DNA of 64,000 nt from Blakeslea trispora (Eukaryota > Mucoromycota > Mucoromycetes > Mucorales > Choanephoraceae). How positions within the stretch are numbered: the stretch's first letter is position 1; each line of letters opens with the position of its first letter. The translations under genes were made by a program, and so were the position numbers. The stretch spans positions 105,905 through 169,904 of the forward strand of contig JAIWNE010000069.1 in NCBI GenBank assembly GCA_025331445.1, read 5' to 3'. Of this stretch, positions 11,224-22,527 are shown in pieces. The notes beneath the pieces were generated by a model. It was not told where the DNA came from. It saw only the letters and a list, made by a program, of their open reading frames with translations, and did no database searches.

Positions 11224-11951
11224 TGAAAATAGATGAAAAATAAAGAAGAGGTAATTTTTTTTTATGAATTTAATCTCAGAAAAAAAAAAGGAAACGCTCA
11301 GACCAGATAATAAGATATTTCAGTAAAGATATGTACAAACAAATAGCCTAATAAACGTCATGGCGTAACAGAAGCATTTTTTTTTATTATTCAGAGCGGT
11401 ATGTAGTACTGAGAATACTCTTGGTTGTTTTCTCCATCATTTTATACTAGGAGCACGAGCAGGTTGATTATTTACACTACATCTTTCTTAAACGAAATTT
11501 TGACAGCCATAATGAGGCCACCTAAAAATAAAAAAAGAAAAAGGGGGGAGGAGGAAAGCTCAGTCTAGAATCAGACGCTCGGACATGACTACAAAATGAT
11601 GAACAAGTTCTGCAAGCTATTTTCTTTAGACAGTGTCAATCCACAAAAAAAGATATAAAGCAATACAAAATGTTTCGTTTATTTCGATATAATGAAAAGT
11701 TGTTATACATAAAGAGAGAAACTTTTTTTTTCTTGTTGCAATGAAAATAAGCAAATGACATAGATCTTCTTGAATGAAAAAAGAGTGTAGGAAATGAAAG
11801 TAAAGTGTTATCTACATAGCAGTACAATGTACATAGTCGAATTGATAGTGTGTGTGTTTTTTTAAAATAATAATAGATGCATATATACAACAAATAAATA
11901 GTTGTGAGAGGCTTAATTTTGATTCATAGGGATGATGTATGATGGATGTCT
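11224..11951. other. Intergenic, upstream of membrane protein gene and 3' side of zinc-knuckle gene
   Basis: Both flanking genes read leftward, so this stretch should hold the promoter of the small membrane protein and the 3' UTR of the zinc-knuckle gene. Several A and T runs are present. The 85-codon minus frame at 11636-11893 is Tyr/Phe/Ser-rich in the manner of random AT-rich DNA and is not called. Confidence 0.55.
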
Positions 11952-12210
11952 TCATTTTAGTAGAGGACATACTTTTCTCTTGTGACCATATTTACCGCAC
12001 CAGGTACTAATATTACGATTGATAGACATGAGATAAAGTTTAAACCCTTTTTTCATAGATTGATTTAACTTACCATTGGCCACCTTGTAAATTCAATGGC
12101 TTGATAGCTACGTTAGCCAATGCAGTCGCTTGACTAGGTTTCAGTTTGGTTGCAAAGTTTGAGTTGGCCATTAGGTCAGGATTCGATAAACTGTTCGGGT
12201 GATACCACAT
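11952..12210 (-). CDS. 63-residue CCHC zinc-knuckle miniprotein
   Basis: Exons 12210-12074 and 12006-11952 join across a 67-nt intron (GTAAGT ... ATTAG). The split codon TG|T makes the first zinc-ligand cysteine, so only the spliced frame builds the motif. The product starts MWYHPNSLSNPDLMANSNFA and ends CTWCGKYGHKRKVCPLLK, a textbook C-x2-C-x4-H-x4-C knuckle at the extreme C-terminus. Such knuckles bind single-stranded RNA or DNA, or act in protein contacts. With nothing else in the chain the molecular role cannot be named. It could be a 3' fragment of a longer gene, since the frame upstream of the ATG remains open for a short distance. Confidence 0.6.
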
Positions 12211-14274
12211 TACAGGGCCGAAGCAAATCAAAAAGAGAGAAAGAAAGAAAGAAAGGTAAAGAGGGGGAGAAACTCTCTTTTATAGATTTATATATGAACT
12301 CCAACATTAAGGAGAGGCAGGTATGATGATGGAAATAAAAACAGTAGAGTGGGCGTTTTTTTTTATTTTTTATTTTTTATTTTGCTGACAATGATTCAAG
12401 CGAGCCGATGATTTCAAAGTAAAATGTATCACTGCATTTTGTTGATCTTTTTATCTAAAGTCGCGATGAGACTATATTTAGTTTTTCTTTTTCATTATCT
12501 ATTGACATTAAAAAAAAAGGTTCTAGACGTCATAACAACCATAACATCATCATTCTCCTTTTCTTTTGAATATGAGTTCATTTGAACTTGTCTTTATTTC
12601 TTGGTCAGCCTAGACTTTGTCAGACAGTAGTGTTTTGATAGCTTGACTAGGTTTGCTTTCCACAGTATATCTTTCTCTTTTTCAGACACCCATATCACCT
12701 AGACAATTGTAAATAGAATACATCGGTACTTGATCCGCAAAAAAAAAAAACGCCTGTTTGTCTCGTGATCGTGCTTCATGTTTACATATCATGATTTATT
12801 CAGATAGCTTGTGCAAACTATTTTCACACAGTTGCAAGAGAGGGATCCATTAAAACCAAATCTTAAACTTGCGAATTTCTCGTGCAACAAGACATGTCTC
12901 GAAGCTTGTCGGCTGTTTACCTGTTGCTATCCAGGGCTAAGGGGGGGGGGGAGTGTAGATTAAAAGGGGGGGATTTCAAGGTACCAACACCTGTCAAAAA
13001 TGAAACAAGTATGGCAAGTAGTACTGCTTACATAATATAAAAGCTGACCAAAAAAAAAAGCTTTCTTAAGCCTACTTGTTATTTCTATTCATAAAAAAAA
13101 AAAGCATGTTTGTGCTGGTAGTTTGTGCATAATTACTTGTAAGAGAGAAAAAAAAATCCGCTTGTGTCTAGAAGCAAACCCTAGATGAAAAGCAGTTAAT
13201 TTCTAAAGACCAAAATATACGACAAGCCTTCATGGAATGATGCTGATGTATATCTGAAGCTAGATCAAGGAATGCCATGAACTTACAAGAAGTCTAAAAA
13301 AAAAAAAAGATCAAAAAGATGACTACATGTTTTCCATAACCCTCCTCTTCGGACATATTTTTTTTTTGATACAAGACTGAACTCGCGCCAAAAATAAAAG
13401 GCTTGCTCTTAAATGTCAAGTGATTGAACAGACATCATGTTATTCTTTTTTTTCTACTGAATTCACTATAGATAGAGCTAATGTGCCGAGCAAGCCTAAA
13501 GACGATACAGTCTGTCTATTTTTATATTATTCGCTATTTGAGTTTTGCTAAAGAATGTCATGCCATACTTGCCTTAACTACCTCGTCTTCAAGTATCGCC
13601 TTTTCTTGAAACAATTCATGTGAATTCGAGCATATAAAAGGAGTCATGAATGATATAATTAACGAAATAGGCCATTGAATCACCTCATGTTTTCGCCCCA
13701 TCGCAAAAAGTAGTTTTTTACTGACTCAGTTATACCGAGGGGACAGAATGTCAGTTGCGCTCAATCTTATGATAAATCAACTAAGCAGCCAATGAGATAT
13801 TGGCATTGAATTGCTCTATAATAACAAAGAAAATCCTCAAGCTTGGTTGTTTTCTGCTAGACAGAATACAATAGACCAAATCTCTTTTTATCTTGCATTA
13901 TAACTTGGCTCTCATTCCACATAGCCTTCACTTTCTCATAATATATAATGTGGAGTCAATAAGCTTTTTAGATAAATTGTCCTACATGGAAAAACTTTTT
14001 TTTTCTTGACTCTTACTACATCCACTGCACACTCACCCACCCACCCACACACACACATGTCAACTTGTTGATATGCACATTCGTCAAGACAGAATCAAAT
14101 GTTTATATGAGTTGCACTTTGAAACAAAACAAAAAGTCAAGCTGTCACTTTAAAGATTGATTGACAAGTCATCGCCGAAACGTTCTGATTTCCTTTTTAT
14201 TTATTTTACAAAAAAGAAGAGAGACATAAGGTGAGCTGACAAATTGGTTGGAGAGAATTGAGCAGAGAGTGAAC
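12211..14274. other. Intergenic region of about 2 kb
   Basis: No gene could be supported on either strand. The stretch includes a GAAA microsatellite (about 12233-12256), G-rich tracts near 12940-12973 (one poly-G run of ten) and a CACC/CA repeat near 14032-14057. Confidence 0.6.
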
Positions 14275-14673
14275 TTAGATGTTCAACTTGGTGTGACGCC
14301 AGTTACGTCTCTTAGCGTTCCAACTATAAGCAAAAAAGAGAGATGTTAGTTTGAACAAAGAAAAAGTCATCATTATGCTTTACCGAATCTTGGTGTCAGA
14401 CTTAAGACGGAACCAGTGAGGCAAAGGGCGGTTTTGCTTCTTGGCCTTGCCAAGCTTAACCTTGGTGATGAAAGACTTTTGAGAAGGCTATAAAGATTGA
14501 CAATCAAGTCAGTACATTTGCTTCAAAGTTTATCCATCCTATTCCATCCGTCTGCTTTTTTTTTTCTCGTCTTTTCTTCTATTCGTTTCGTCCATCCTTT
14601 CATCTAGGCTCCTTCCCATCCTTTTCTTTTTCCCTCTTTTCCAGACGGATGCGTATCATCATCCACTTACCAT
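14275..14673 (-). CDS. RPL39: 60S ribosomal protein eL39
   Basis: Exons 14673-14671 (ATG only), 14487-14384 and 14323-14275 give 51 aa, exactly the usual eL39 length. The product begins [19 protein letters not shown], continues [20 protein letters not shown] and ends [11 protein letters not shown], matching eL39 throughout. eL39 is a very basic protein lining the large-subunit exit tunnel. The first coding exon contains only the start codon before a GTAAGT donor, so the start is fixed by the splice rather than by local context. Intron 1 is long for this genome (183 nt) and holds a 10-bp inverted repeat; intron 2 is 60 nt. Confidence 0.95.
14545..14651 (-). repeat. 10-bp inverted repeat inside eL39 intron 1
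   Basis: CATCCGTCTG at 14545-14554 is the exact reverse complement of CAGACGGATG at 14642-14651. In the transcript the arms can form a 10-bp stem enclosing 87 nt, shortening the distance between donor and acceptor from 183 to about 76 nt, close to normal for this genome. Confidence 0.75.
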
Positions 14674-14993
14674 TTCGACAAGCGATGTATGCGAAAAGAG
14701 GAGGAACTCTCAATAGGTCTCTTTCCTAATGATATCAAATACGCCCATCTGAGAATCAATAAAAGTTTAGACTTTACTCTCCGATTAATAAGGCCCTTGA
14801 CTTGCGGACCGGGTTTTTTTTGTTAATCTTTTTAAAGCCAAAATCTCGATTCATTAATGATACTTGATCAAAATGTATAACATTGAATGAGACAACAATT
14901 TCTAGCTAAAGTGGTATGAAATGAATTTCAAATATATCAAAGAGTCATGTATAGTATACTTGAGAAATTTATTAAATAGTATAAGAATAGCAT
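14674..14993. other. Intergenic, eL39 promoter region
   Basis: This 320-bp gap contains the eL39 upstream region and the 3' flank of the P450 gene. A T run preceded by ACCGGG at about 14808-14821 is the only standout composition. Confidence 0.5.
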
Positions 14994-16940
14994 CTAAGTA
15001 CGTCTGACAAACTTTAACTTTTGAGGTTTGGGCAAGACAACAAGACCTCCGTTTTTCATGGTATCAAGATCAGGCATAGACTCACCATCAGCAGGTGTAA
15101 TTTTGCATTGGGAATAGATTCTGACAAAAGCGCTAAACACTTCAACTTCGGCCTGCCGTAAATGTATTATATTAGTGTCTGAACTCATTAAAAAAAACCT
15201 TCCCAATTAATCTTACCAAGAAAGCACCAGGACAAATACGTCTAATTTCAAAAATAAAAAACAGAAAATGAATGAGTTACCTTCTTTGACAATAAAAAAA
15301 CTTCCAACTTACCGTCCCCAGCCAAAGTTATAGTGATCTCTTTCTTCAATTCTACCGTTAGCGCTGGATTGCATTGTCTTCAGATTATCCAAGTATCTTT
15401 CGGGAATGAATTTGTCAGCTTGTTCATAACGATCGGTATTCAAATGCATGCTATGCATACTAGGAAGCACATCAGCATCCTTTGGAATGATATAACCATC
15501 TACTTCAACTGTATGGAAGAATGAGTCAATTTTGATTCTTGTTCATGTCTTTTTTTTTTTTACTTACGATCTTCACGCACAGCGTGGGGTACACCAAAGA
15601 AAGTAGCTGGTCTATAACGCATAGATTCTTTTTGAACGGAAACTGAATAAGGAACTTCTAATCTATCTTCAAAAGTAGGCAAGCGGCCATGTTTAGCTTC
15701 GAATTCCTTGATCTCAGCAGCAACACGGTCTTGAACATCAGGGTGATGGCACATGATAAGGAAGTTCCAAGACATTGTGACAGCAAAAGTATCGGTACCG
15801 GCAATAATAATATCAGCTAGAAAAGAAAATTTGAACAAAGATTGTCTTTGATACATATTTGAGAAAAAAAAACACTTACAAGAAAACACAAGTCTTTCTT
15901 CTTCTTCCAAATGAAACCCATTGGCTTCTAATGAGTTGATCAAATTGGGCTTTTCCTGAAGCAAAGCTTCAGCGATCAATTTACGGAATGCAGGATTACG
16001 GCGCTCATTAATGAACTTTTTCCATTTGTTTTGACGGCCGGTAAATAAATCGGCAATCTTATAGATAGGCAAGAAAGAAGACAAATCGTTTTCTGAACCC
16101 GCATTTTTCAAAGATTGCTCTGACAACTCAGCCAAATCATAGAATTCAGGGTCCTCGACAGACTTGAATCGTTTACCAAAAGTAGCATCAAAAATGATAT
16201 TCATTGAAGCCAATTGAAGATCTCTAACAGGAACAATGCTTCCATGCTTTTCTGTAGCTGTAATTAAGCGTTCTGTCAAGCTACTGCTCTCTTCTTCAAT
16301 ATTGCCTGCAAAATTCGAAATGTGCTTGGGAGCCAAAAGTGACAATGCTAATTGAATAGGATGGGTCAATCTCTACTGCTCATCCCATTTCCTCCAACTG
16401 ATCTAATCTTACCTGCTGAACGGCAGCGCTTAAATCCAGGTCCAGGTTGTACAAAGGCAAGACCTCTTTATGAAGCAGGATGAGTCTTTGTTTCTTTTTT
16501 ATTGTCAAATGCACTTACTTTCCACCAAGACCATAATGATGATGACCGTATTCACCGTAAGGACGGTAAGAGGCTTGTGCACCATTGTTTACAAAGATCT
16601 TATGAGCCAAGAATGGATCGTCAACAAGAACCCAAGTCTTGACACCCATTTTGAGCTTGATGATTGGACCATGCTCTTTGTGCCATTTGTTGACAGCGAT
16701 AGAGGGGACATCGCCCAAGGCAAGCAGGTGACCAAAGATAGGAACGCTATCTCCAGGTGTGGGGATTTCCCTTGTGTATTTACCATGCTTGTTGCGACGC
16801 TTGCTAGAAGAAATCAAGTAATATGACGAAAAGATTAATGCGGTGGCTGCTGCAACGCTCACAATTGGTGTAGAAATGCGCTCACGATTCACTTGTGAGG
16901 GCCAAGGAATCGTTTCAACAAGTTGAGTGATTCTTTCCAT
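14994..16940 (-). CDS. Cytochrome P450 monooxygenase, seven exons
   Basis: Exons 16940-16519, 16465-16413, 16347-15880, 15816-15568, 15508-15313, 15241-15217 and 15152-14994 give 523 aa, normal for a microsomal fungal P450. An N-terminal hydrophobic anchor (PIVSVAAATALIFSSYYLIS) precedes the Pro-rich hinge EIPTPGDSVPIFGHLLALG. Family hallmarks are the C-helix region (GLAFVQPGPGFKRCR), I-helix oxygen-binding AGTDT (321-324 area), K-helix ESMR (ExxR), PERYLDN and the haem-binding FGWGRRICPGAFL with ligand Cys466. Substrate is unknown. The haem cysteine lies in a 25-nt exon. For exon 3 the acceptor at 16348 was chosen because it gives RCRSA-ALSLLAPKHIS with no frame break; a nearer TAG acceptor leaves the frame unresolved. 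A TATA-like box lies about 55 bp upstream of the ATG. Confidence 0.92.
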
Positions 16941-16992
16941 TAGTGTAAGTGGAATAAAGTATGAAAAAGATAAAAAAAAAAGAGGTCGAGTC

Positions 16993-17001
16993 TATTTTAT
17001 A
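16993..17001 (-). promoter_or_regulatory. TATA-like box upstream of P450
   Basis: TATAAAATA on the minus strand, about 53 bp before the P450 ATG, a plausible TATA position for a short 5' UTR. Confidence 0.45.
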
Positions 17002-19227
17002 CACAAGTTATTCTCAGTGCCACATCTTATTAACTAAAGCTTAAATATCTGTTTCACAAGTCCTCAAGTTGCGCTTCATTACTTTAAACATATAGAACAG
17101 GTGTGCTACATAAAGCGCAGCATAGAACTTGTTACTTGCAATCGTTTCCAGATGCAGCTGTAAAATAAAGCACTAACCATAAATTACTGTTATTCAAGTG
17201 ATAAATGAAGCATACTCTTTTTTTTTACTGGATTATTTTAAACCGAGCACGCACATCATCTAATCGAGATACAACCGTTGATTGCACAAACCCTCATGTT
17301 CTCCAAATAAGCGCAACGTTATATATAAACTTCTTACTACCAGAATTTTATTACATGCAGAAAAGTCTTGGTCTATAAGATGTGAGCTCATTTGCATGTA
17401 AGAAAAGATGGTTTCTCTCTATTTCTTTGTTCATATTAGCTCTCTTTTGAAGCCTGTAATGAAACAAAATACAGTAATGTAGAGAAAAGTGCAAAGTGAT
17501 AGGCAATGTACATCTTTTGTATCGTTTTTTTTTTAACGTGGCACAATTTACAAAAAACAATGCGTACAGATTCATTTAAAGTCTTCTCAATAGCCATCAA
17601 ACAGCACTCTGTCCTTTTAATGGTAATGATAAGAATATAAAAATCTGTACCTATCGGATGTGCAACCTGGCAAAATTACCTTCCAATGGGACGACAAACT
17701 TTGTTACTCTTCTTTTAAAAGGAGGATTTCTTTTATGCATGGAGTAAGAACACCATTGTCAGATAGAACAGCCATGCTTGAAGCGTCTTTGTTCAAGTCA
17801 TGATAGTAATTAGAACTTGGACCGCCAGTTACACAAGGTTCTGATACTTAATATATATGGAACTAGGCGCCGATAAAATAAGGTTCCTCTAGCGAAGTGA
17901 TGGTGATTGTATTATTCGACTGTTATGTGTTTGAGAGTCTAAGGTATAGCATAACACGTAAAGAGAATGATGGCTGGTAGCACCTGATTTCTCTAGTACA
18001 AAGAAGAAAGGCAATCTTTTTTTTTTCTTTTTGTTATAAAGACAGAGATTACTGAAACATTTTATTAAATTAATAAAACAATCAATCAGTATTCTAGAAA
18101 ATGTTGGACCAAAAATAGTAGTGAGTTATAGGATGGAATAAGATAGCTTTCAGGCAAAATTGCTTACACCGAATAACAGGATAGGCTATGCAAAAAAAAA
18201 AAGACCAGAAAGAGAAAGAAAGAAAGCGTATAAGACAAGAAAAGTGAGATCAATAATAAATCTTGGATATTGTAAGTCTATAAAACTTACCAGATCGCAA
18301 AAGGTTCTTATGCTGCCCTATCAGAGCTATGCATCCAGCCACTAATGCAATACTCGCAGATAAAGTTTTTGATAGGAAAAGAAAACACCTAAAAGAAAGG
18401 TGACATAAAGACCATCATCAAACCGTGATAGGGGTAGTCTGATGGATACTTGACATTGAGTATTCTAATACTTGGGGCCCACCAACCAGAGCCATCAGAG
18501 CTTCGATAAAAAACAAAGCAGCTACAAGCAATCATAAAGTATTATCTTTATCCCCTTATAGATTATTGCAATTAGAACACTACACAACTGTACAGACACA
18601 AACGTAAACTCATTTGTTTCCAAATTATAGTTTGCCTTGATGATTACTATTTTCTCGAAATGCTAGTAACAAGTTAATCAGTTACTCAATCGAGAAAAAA
18701 CGAAATGATGGATGGAATGGTTTGCAACGGTTGAAACATCAACATATACACTCGAGCTTTTCTTTTTAGTTGTTGCCTACAAAATGCTTTTGGTCAAAGC
18801 TCCAATAATTCCTGGAAATGGTGAATTAAAATCAAAATAATGGAAGCATAAATCAGAGTACTCGCGTTTTGTTTTTGGAATTGCTAGGAGAGCTGAGAAG
18901 AGTACTATGCATGTAGATGAGCTAGATCATTTTTGCCAACAGTATGTTCTAAAAAAAGGGGGGGCAAGACGAAACTTTGTTGATAAAGTGTTGTTCTGTT
19001 ACAAGAGAACCACGTCCCTGGAATTAAAGCTCGGATTTAGCTGACTGAAGTGATCAAAAAGGCTCAAGACATAAGTACTCGAACAAAACTACCAAGTTTA
19101 AAGCTACTTGTAATCAAGGCTTTTGTGTAATACAATGTATTTCCAAAAATGGAGTACATTAGGAGGGAATTCTTTTTTTTTTCAGTGCCTGTTAAACTTT
19201 TTTTTTTTGGATCAGATCTCTAACATA
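17002..19227. other. Intergenic region of about 2.2 kb
   Basis: No supported gene. The short frames at 17351-17575 (-) and 18160-18345 (+) have AT-driven composition and no motifs. An A7G7 tract lies at 18951-18964. The F-box and P450 genes are divergent, so both promoters are here. Confidence 0.6.
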
Positions 19228-21036
19228 ATGTATTCCACATGGCACAATCTACCAACTGAGCTGTTACTCAATGTATTTGATGACCTAATTGGTAGAGACA
19301 TTACAAATTGTCTCTGTGTATGTCCTCAATGGCAGCGGGCTGCTCTGATGAAACGCTATAAGATCGTCTCCATCTCATGCCGCACTCAGCTCGAGAAGTT
19401 TGTTAATACAATTTCAACAGCCAGTTCTTCTCCCGGTCAATTTGTTAGTGGTCTTCATATTGCTCCCGATCTCAAACAAGAACTTGAGAATCCTAGTTAT
19501 AGTGAGGATGGCGAACCTTTGGATCTGTTCAGTCGAATCATCAAGTATGCTCCTCGTTTAGAGGCACTCACAGTAAGCCATCCTTCTAGTTTGTTTTGGG
19601 AGCGAATGGCTAAGGAAACCAGCCAAGGCAATCTGTTGTTGTTGAATTTTCTTCAGCACCCTATTCGGGAAAAAGATCATGATAATTATCACAAAACCGT
19701 AATGAATTTGACAAACACAATGGAAGATATCGCTATTTATGACACCAAATTATTTGATCAAGATAACTTTAAAGTACTATTCGATAAGCTGCCTGAATTT
19801 AAGCGATTACGGCTTCTAACAGTAAAATGGATTGGCAGAATCCCATATGTCAAACTGAACGACACACTGGATGCTTTGTCCATCCTGCAGTTTCTAACTA
19901 TCGAATTGGATACAGAAGAAGAAAGACTTTCGACGTTCGTGGAATACGGCAGATTCCCTATAAAGCAACACCAAATGTTGCGCCAACTCAACATTACAGC
20001 GCTTCTTGACTCTGACAACGCATATCTGTATATTATGGAGAAATTTTCCAACCTAGTAGCTCTTACTGTCAGTGCATTTGATAATATAGTATATTATCCC
20101 GCACCACCTGCTTTTAGTGACGATACAATTGAACAATTCGCAAATTACATAACAAAGCTTAACGAGTTTAATTTCAAGAACATTCAGATTACCAATATAT
20201 TTGACTTGATGGACAGAGTTCTAAGTCAGGTCAAAGATCCTGATATGGCCGTGGAGCTATTGCTATATCGACCACAAAAAGTCTTTGAAGCTGTTTATAT
20301 CGAAATTAGGCACCAACAGAACAGACAGGCCTCAGTAATCAATTTCGGTATAGACAATGCTACTTATCGCATGTTCTTGGAAAGGCTTGGCAGTAGGTTG
20401 CGTTTTCTCAACATTGACTGCTCAACTGAAGAACAAGTATTCTTCACTGACGAAGGGCATTTGTATGATGAGATGTCATATGTCAATATCAGTTTTAGCG
20501 ACATAATCGCAACTTGTACTCAAGCAAAAACTATGTCAATCAATGATGGCATTCTTAGTGACTTGAATCTTGATGGTCCTCAAAACAGCTCAATCACTTC
20601 TATGGTGATCAAGACATGTGAATGTACAGATGAATTCTTAAAGAGCCTATCTTCACGGCTTCCTCTATTGAACACGATAGAATTCAAACATACCATCTTA
20701 TGTTATAATTCTGATAATATGGCTAATGCATACTCTTCACAGGCTATGCGCTTTGATATGCCTCTAACAGACTTTAAAGTATTTACTATCAAAGATTCCA
20801 ATCTCCTTGAAGTCATGGACATTCTGTACCTGAAGACCATTACTCCGTCCGGAGACAAGTGTTACAGGCTAAGCGAAAGAGAAGCTGTTTTGATGACTTC
20901 CAAGGAATACGATAGTGCACAAAATATTGACAATCCTGTGCTGTCTATTGAAATTGCTTGCAACAGTATTCAGAAGATAAAGTTCTACGATTCCACCAGG
21001 GGGATTCAAATTAGTTATGACCTTCGGTTAATATAA
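19228..21036 (+). CDS. F-box protein with leucine-rich-repeat-like region
   Basis: From ATG 19228 an uninterrupted frame gives 602 aa. It opens MYSTWHNLPTELLLNVFDDL and continues through DITNCLCVCPQWQRAALM, the standard F-box (residues about 6-45), which binds Skp1 in SCF ubiquitin ligases. The remainder has irregular Leu/Ile-rich repeats (LEALTVSHPSS, FKRLRLLTVKW, LSILQFLTIEL, MLRQLNITALL, FSNLVALTVSAF), typical of the very large fungal F-box/LRR group that selects substrates. The frame stays open 35 codons upstream through poly-T DNA; the ATG directly preceding the F-box is preferred. The target protein is unknown. Confidence 0.82.
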   Translation: MYSTWHNLPTELLLNVFDDLIGRDITNCLCVCPQWQRAALMKRYKIVSISCRTQLEKFVNTISTASSSPGQFVSGLHIAPDLKQELENPSYSEDGEPLDLFSRIIKYAPRLEALTVSHPSSLFWERMAKETSQGNLLLLNFLQHPIREKDHDNYHKTVMNLTNTMEDIAIYDTKLFDQDNFKVLFDKLPEFKRLRLLTVKWIGRIPYVKLNDTLDALSILQFLTIELDTEEERLSTFVEYGRFPIKQHQMLRQLNITALLDSDNAYLYIMEKFSNLVALTVSAFDNIVYYPAPPAFSDDTIEQFANYITKLNEFNFKNIQITNIFDLMDRVLSQVKDPDMAVELLLYRPQKVFEAVYIEIRHQQNRQASVINFGIDNATYRMFLERLGSRLRFLNIDCSTEEQVFFTDEGHLYDEMSYVNISFSDIIATCTQAKTMSINDGILSDLNLDGPQNSSITSMVIKTCECTDEFLKSLSSRLPLLNTIEFKHTILCYNSDNMANAYSSQAMRFDMPLTDFKVFTIKDSNLLEVMDILYLKTITPSGDKCYRLSEREAVLMTSKEYDSAQNIDNPVLSIEIACNSIQKIKFYDSTRGIQISYDLRLI

Positions 21037-21751
21037 AAACAACAAACACCCTTGTGCATGTATTTGCCTTTTTTTTTTTGGAAGCCCTAACTAGATTAGC
21101 TTTGTTTTGATGTAATTCGAGAGCTTGAGGACGCAAAAAAGTACTATGTTAGAATAAAGCATAAAGTAGAATGTTTCGATGCTACTAGGTCTCATAAGCT
21201 GAAAGACAAAATAATTCTTGTGCCATAAAGGCAAGAGTGCTCAAAACTTAATTACCATTCTATTGTGCAATGCATGAAAGTATAAGCATGAATCCGAATA
21301 AGTCATAGTGTTCGTCTTTGCTGAATTGAAACTGTCTATAGAATGAAAACAGTGTGATAGACAAGCCTGATCATAGTTAACAGTAGTGGAATCAAAGCCA
21401 TAAGACCATGTACTTGGCCTTGTGGTAGTACTATGGTTTGCTGCATAATGGACAGTTCATTATTTCTATAAAGACAACAACGATAGTCTAGGGTCTGATG
21501 ATTCTCTTGCAGTTAGATTTCTATCATGCTTAAATATACAACCCAGAACAACAGTAACGATAGATGCTTCTGCTTCTTCAAGAAGATGCAAATACGCAAA
21601 ACTTGTGGCACTTGCAGCATGCATTTATGGAATTTAAGCAGCTTTCATCATCTCAAGTGACGGCTAACCTTCTTTTTTTTTGTTGTTTTTGAGAAAAAGT
21701 ATTCTCACGCTATGAGATTGCTCTTTTTTTTTTCTCTCTCTCTTTCATACA
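21037..21751. other. Intergenic, upstream of the J-protein gene
   Basis: AT-rich, with a pyrimidine-rich tract (21721-21745) directly before the J-protein start. Nothing else was recognised. Confidence 0.55.
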
Positions 21752-22415
21752 ATGCAATCTATATTTGATATTCAAAAAGAAAAAGACGATTTGTATGCTA
21801 TTCTAAACTGTGTTGATACTAGTTCAGTAAGCTGCAGCAAGCACATCCGATTCGAGAATAAAATATACTAACAGAACCTTGACAATAAGCCTGAGCAGAT
21901 AAAAACAGAATATAAACGCCTAGCGCTTTTACATCACCCAGACAAGACATCATCTAGTAATTTCGTCGAAATAACAGCAACGAAAAAAAAAAAAGAACTA
22001 GTCGAGTCTAAATTAGGTGTATATACTTTTTGATAGCATCCAAAGAATTTGAGAAAATCAAAGCTGCTTATGAAATCATTGGTGATCCTAGAAACAAAGC
22101 CCTCTATGACAAATGGAAAAACAGTAGCTTACTCATTCCATTCTCAGAATATGCACAGCTTGGCACACATGCTCAAGTATGTATTGCAAGACAATGTCTT
22201 TCTCCTTTTTTTTTATGTATTGACATACGTGATAGACAGTTCATTGGCAATCACTACCTACACAAATGACTCTAACTCAAAACAGCACCACTGAGACGAA
22301 TGCTGAGCAACTGAAAAGCATTCGAATTCCAGCCACTGCTCCTCATCTAACTACTGTCACTGTCAATCAAACAGGCTTCTGGAAACAAAAAGAATACACG
22401 ATCCAAAAGAGGTAA
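21752..22415 (+). CDS. DNAJC12-like J-domain co-chaperone
   Basis: Exons 21752-21826, 21875-21956, 22037-22176 and 22236-22415 give 158 aa. The J domain is at the N-terminus: DDLYAILNCVDTSS, then EYKRLALLHHPDKTSS with the invariant HPD, then EFEKIKAAYEIIGDPRNKAL-YDKW. After the J domain, IPFSEYAQLGTHAQTVHWQ matches the PFQQWEALNDSVKTSMHW-type segment that marks animal DNAJC12, and the C-terminus ends with a short Trp-containing motif (GFWKQKEYTIQKR), comparable to the conserved DNAJC12 tail. DNAJC12 is a cytosolic Hsp70 co-chaperone for aromatic amino-acid hydroxylases in animals; the fungal client is unknown. Introns are 48, 80 and 59 nt. The eL31 gene converges on it from the right, about 110 bp away. 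Confidence 0.8.
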
Positions 22416-22527
22416 TCTTCACTGTAATTGTCTTGATTCTGGCGAAAAAAGAAAGAAAATAAAAATTGAATCGATGGAAGGGTTGCAAGACAACACTTTA
22501 TTCAGCTAATAGTGAAATATAAGTTGC

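Noticed and set aside
14488..14670. Possible box C/D snoRNA in eL39 intron 1
   Set aside because: An ATGATGA near the donor and a CTGA near the acceptor are present, but they are about 150 nt apart with no terminal stem; the 10-bp inverted repeat fits a splicing fold better.
16470..16826. 118-codon plus-strand frame over the P450 first exon
   Set aside because: Antisense shadow of a gene with complete P450 motifs.
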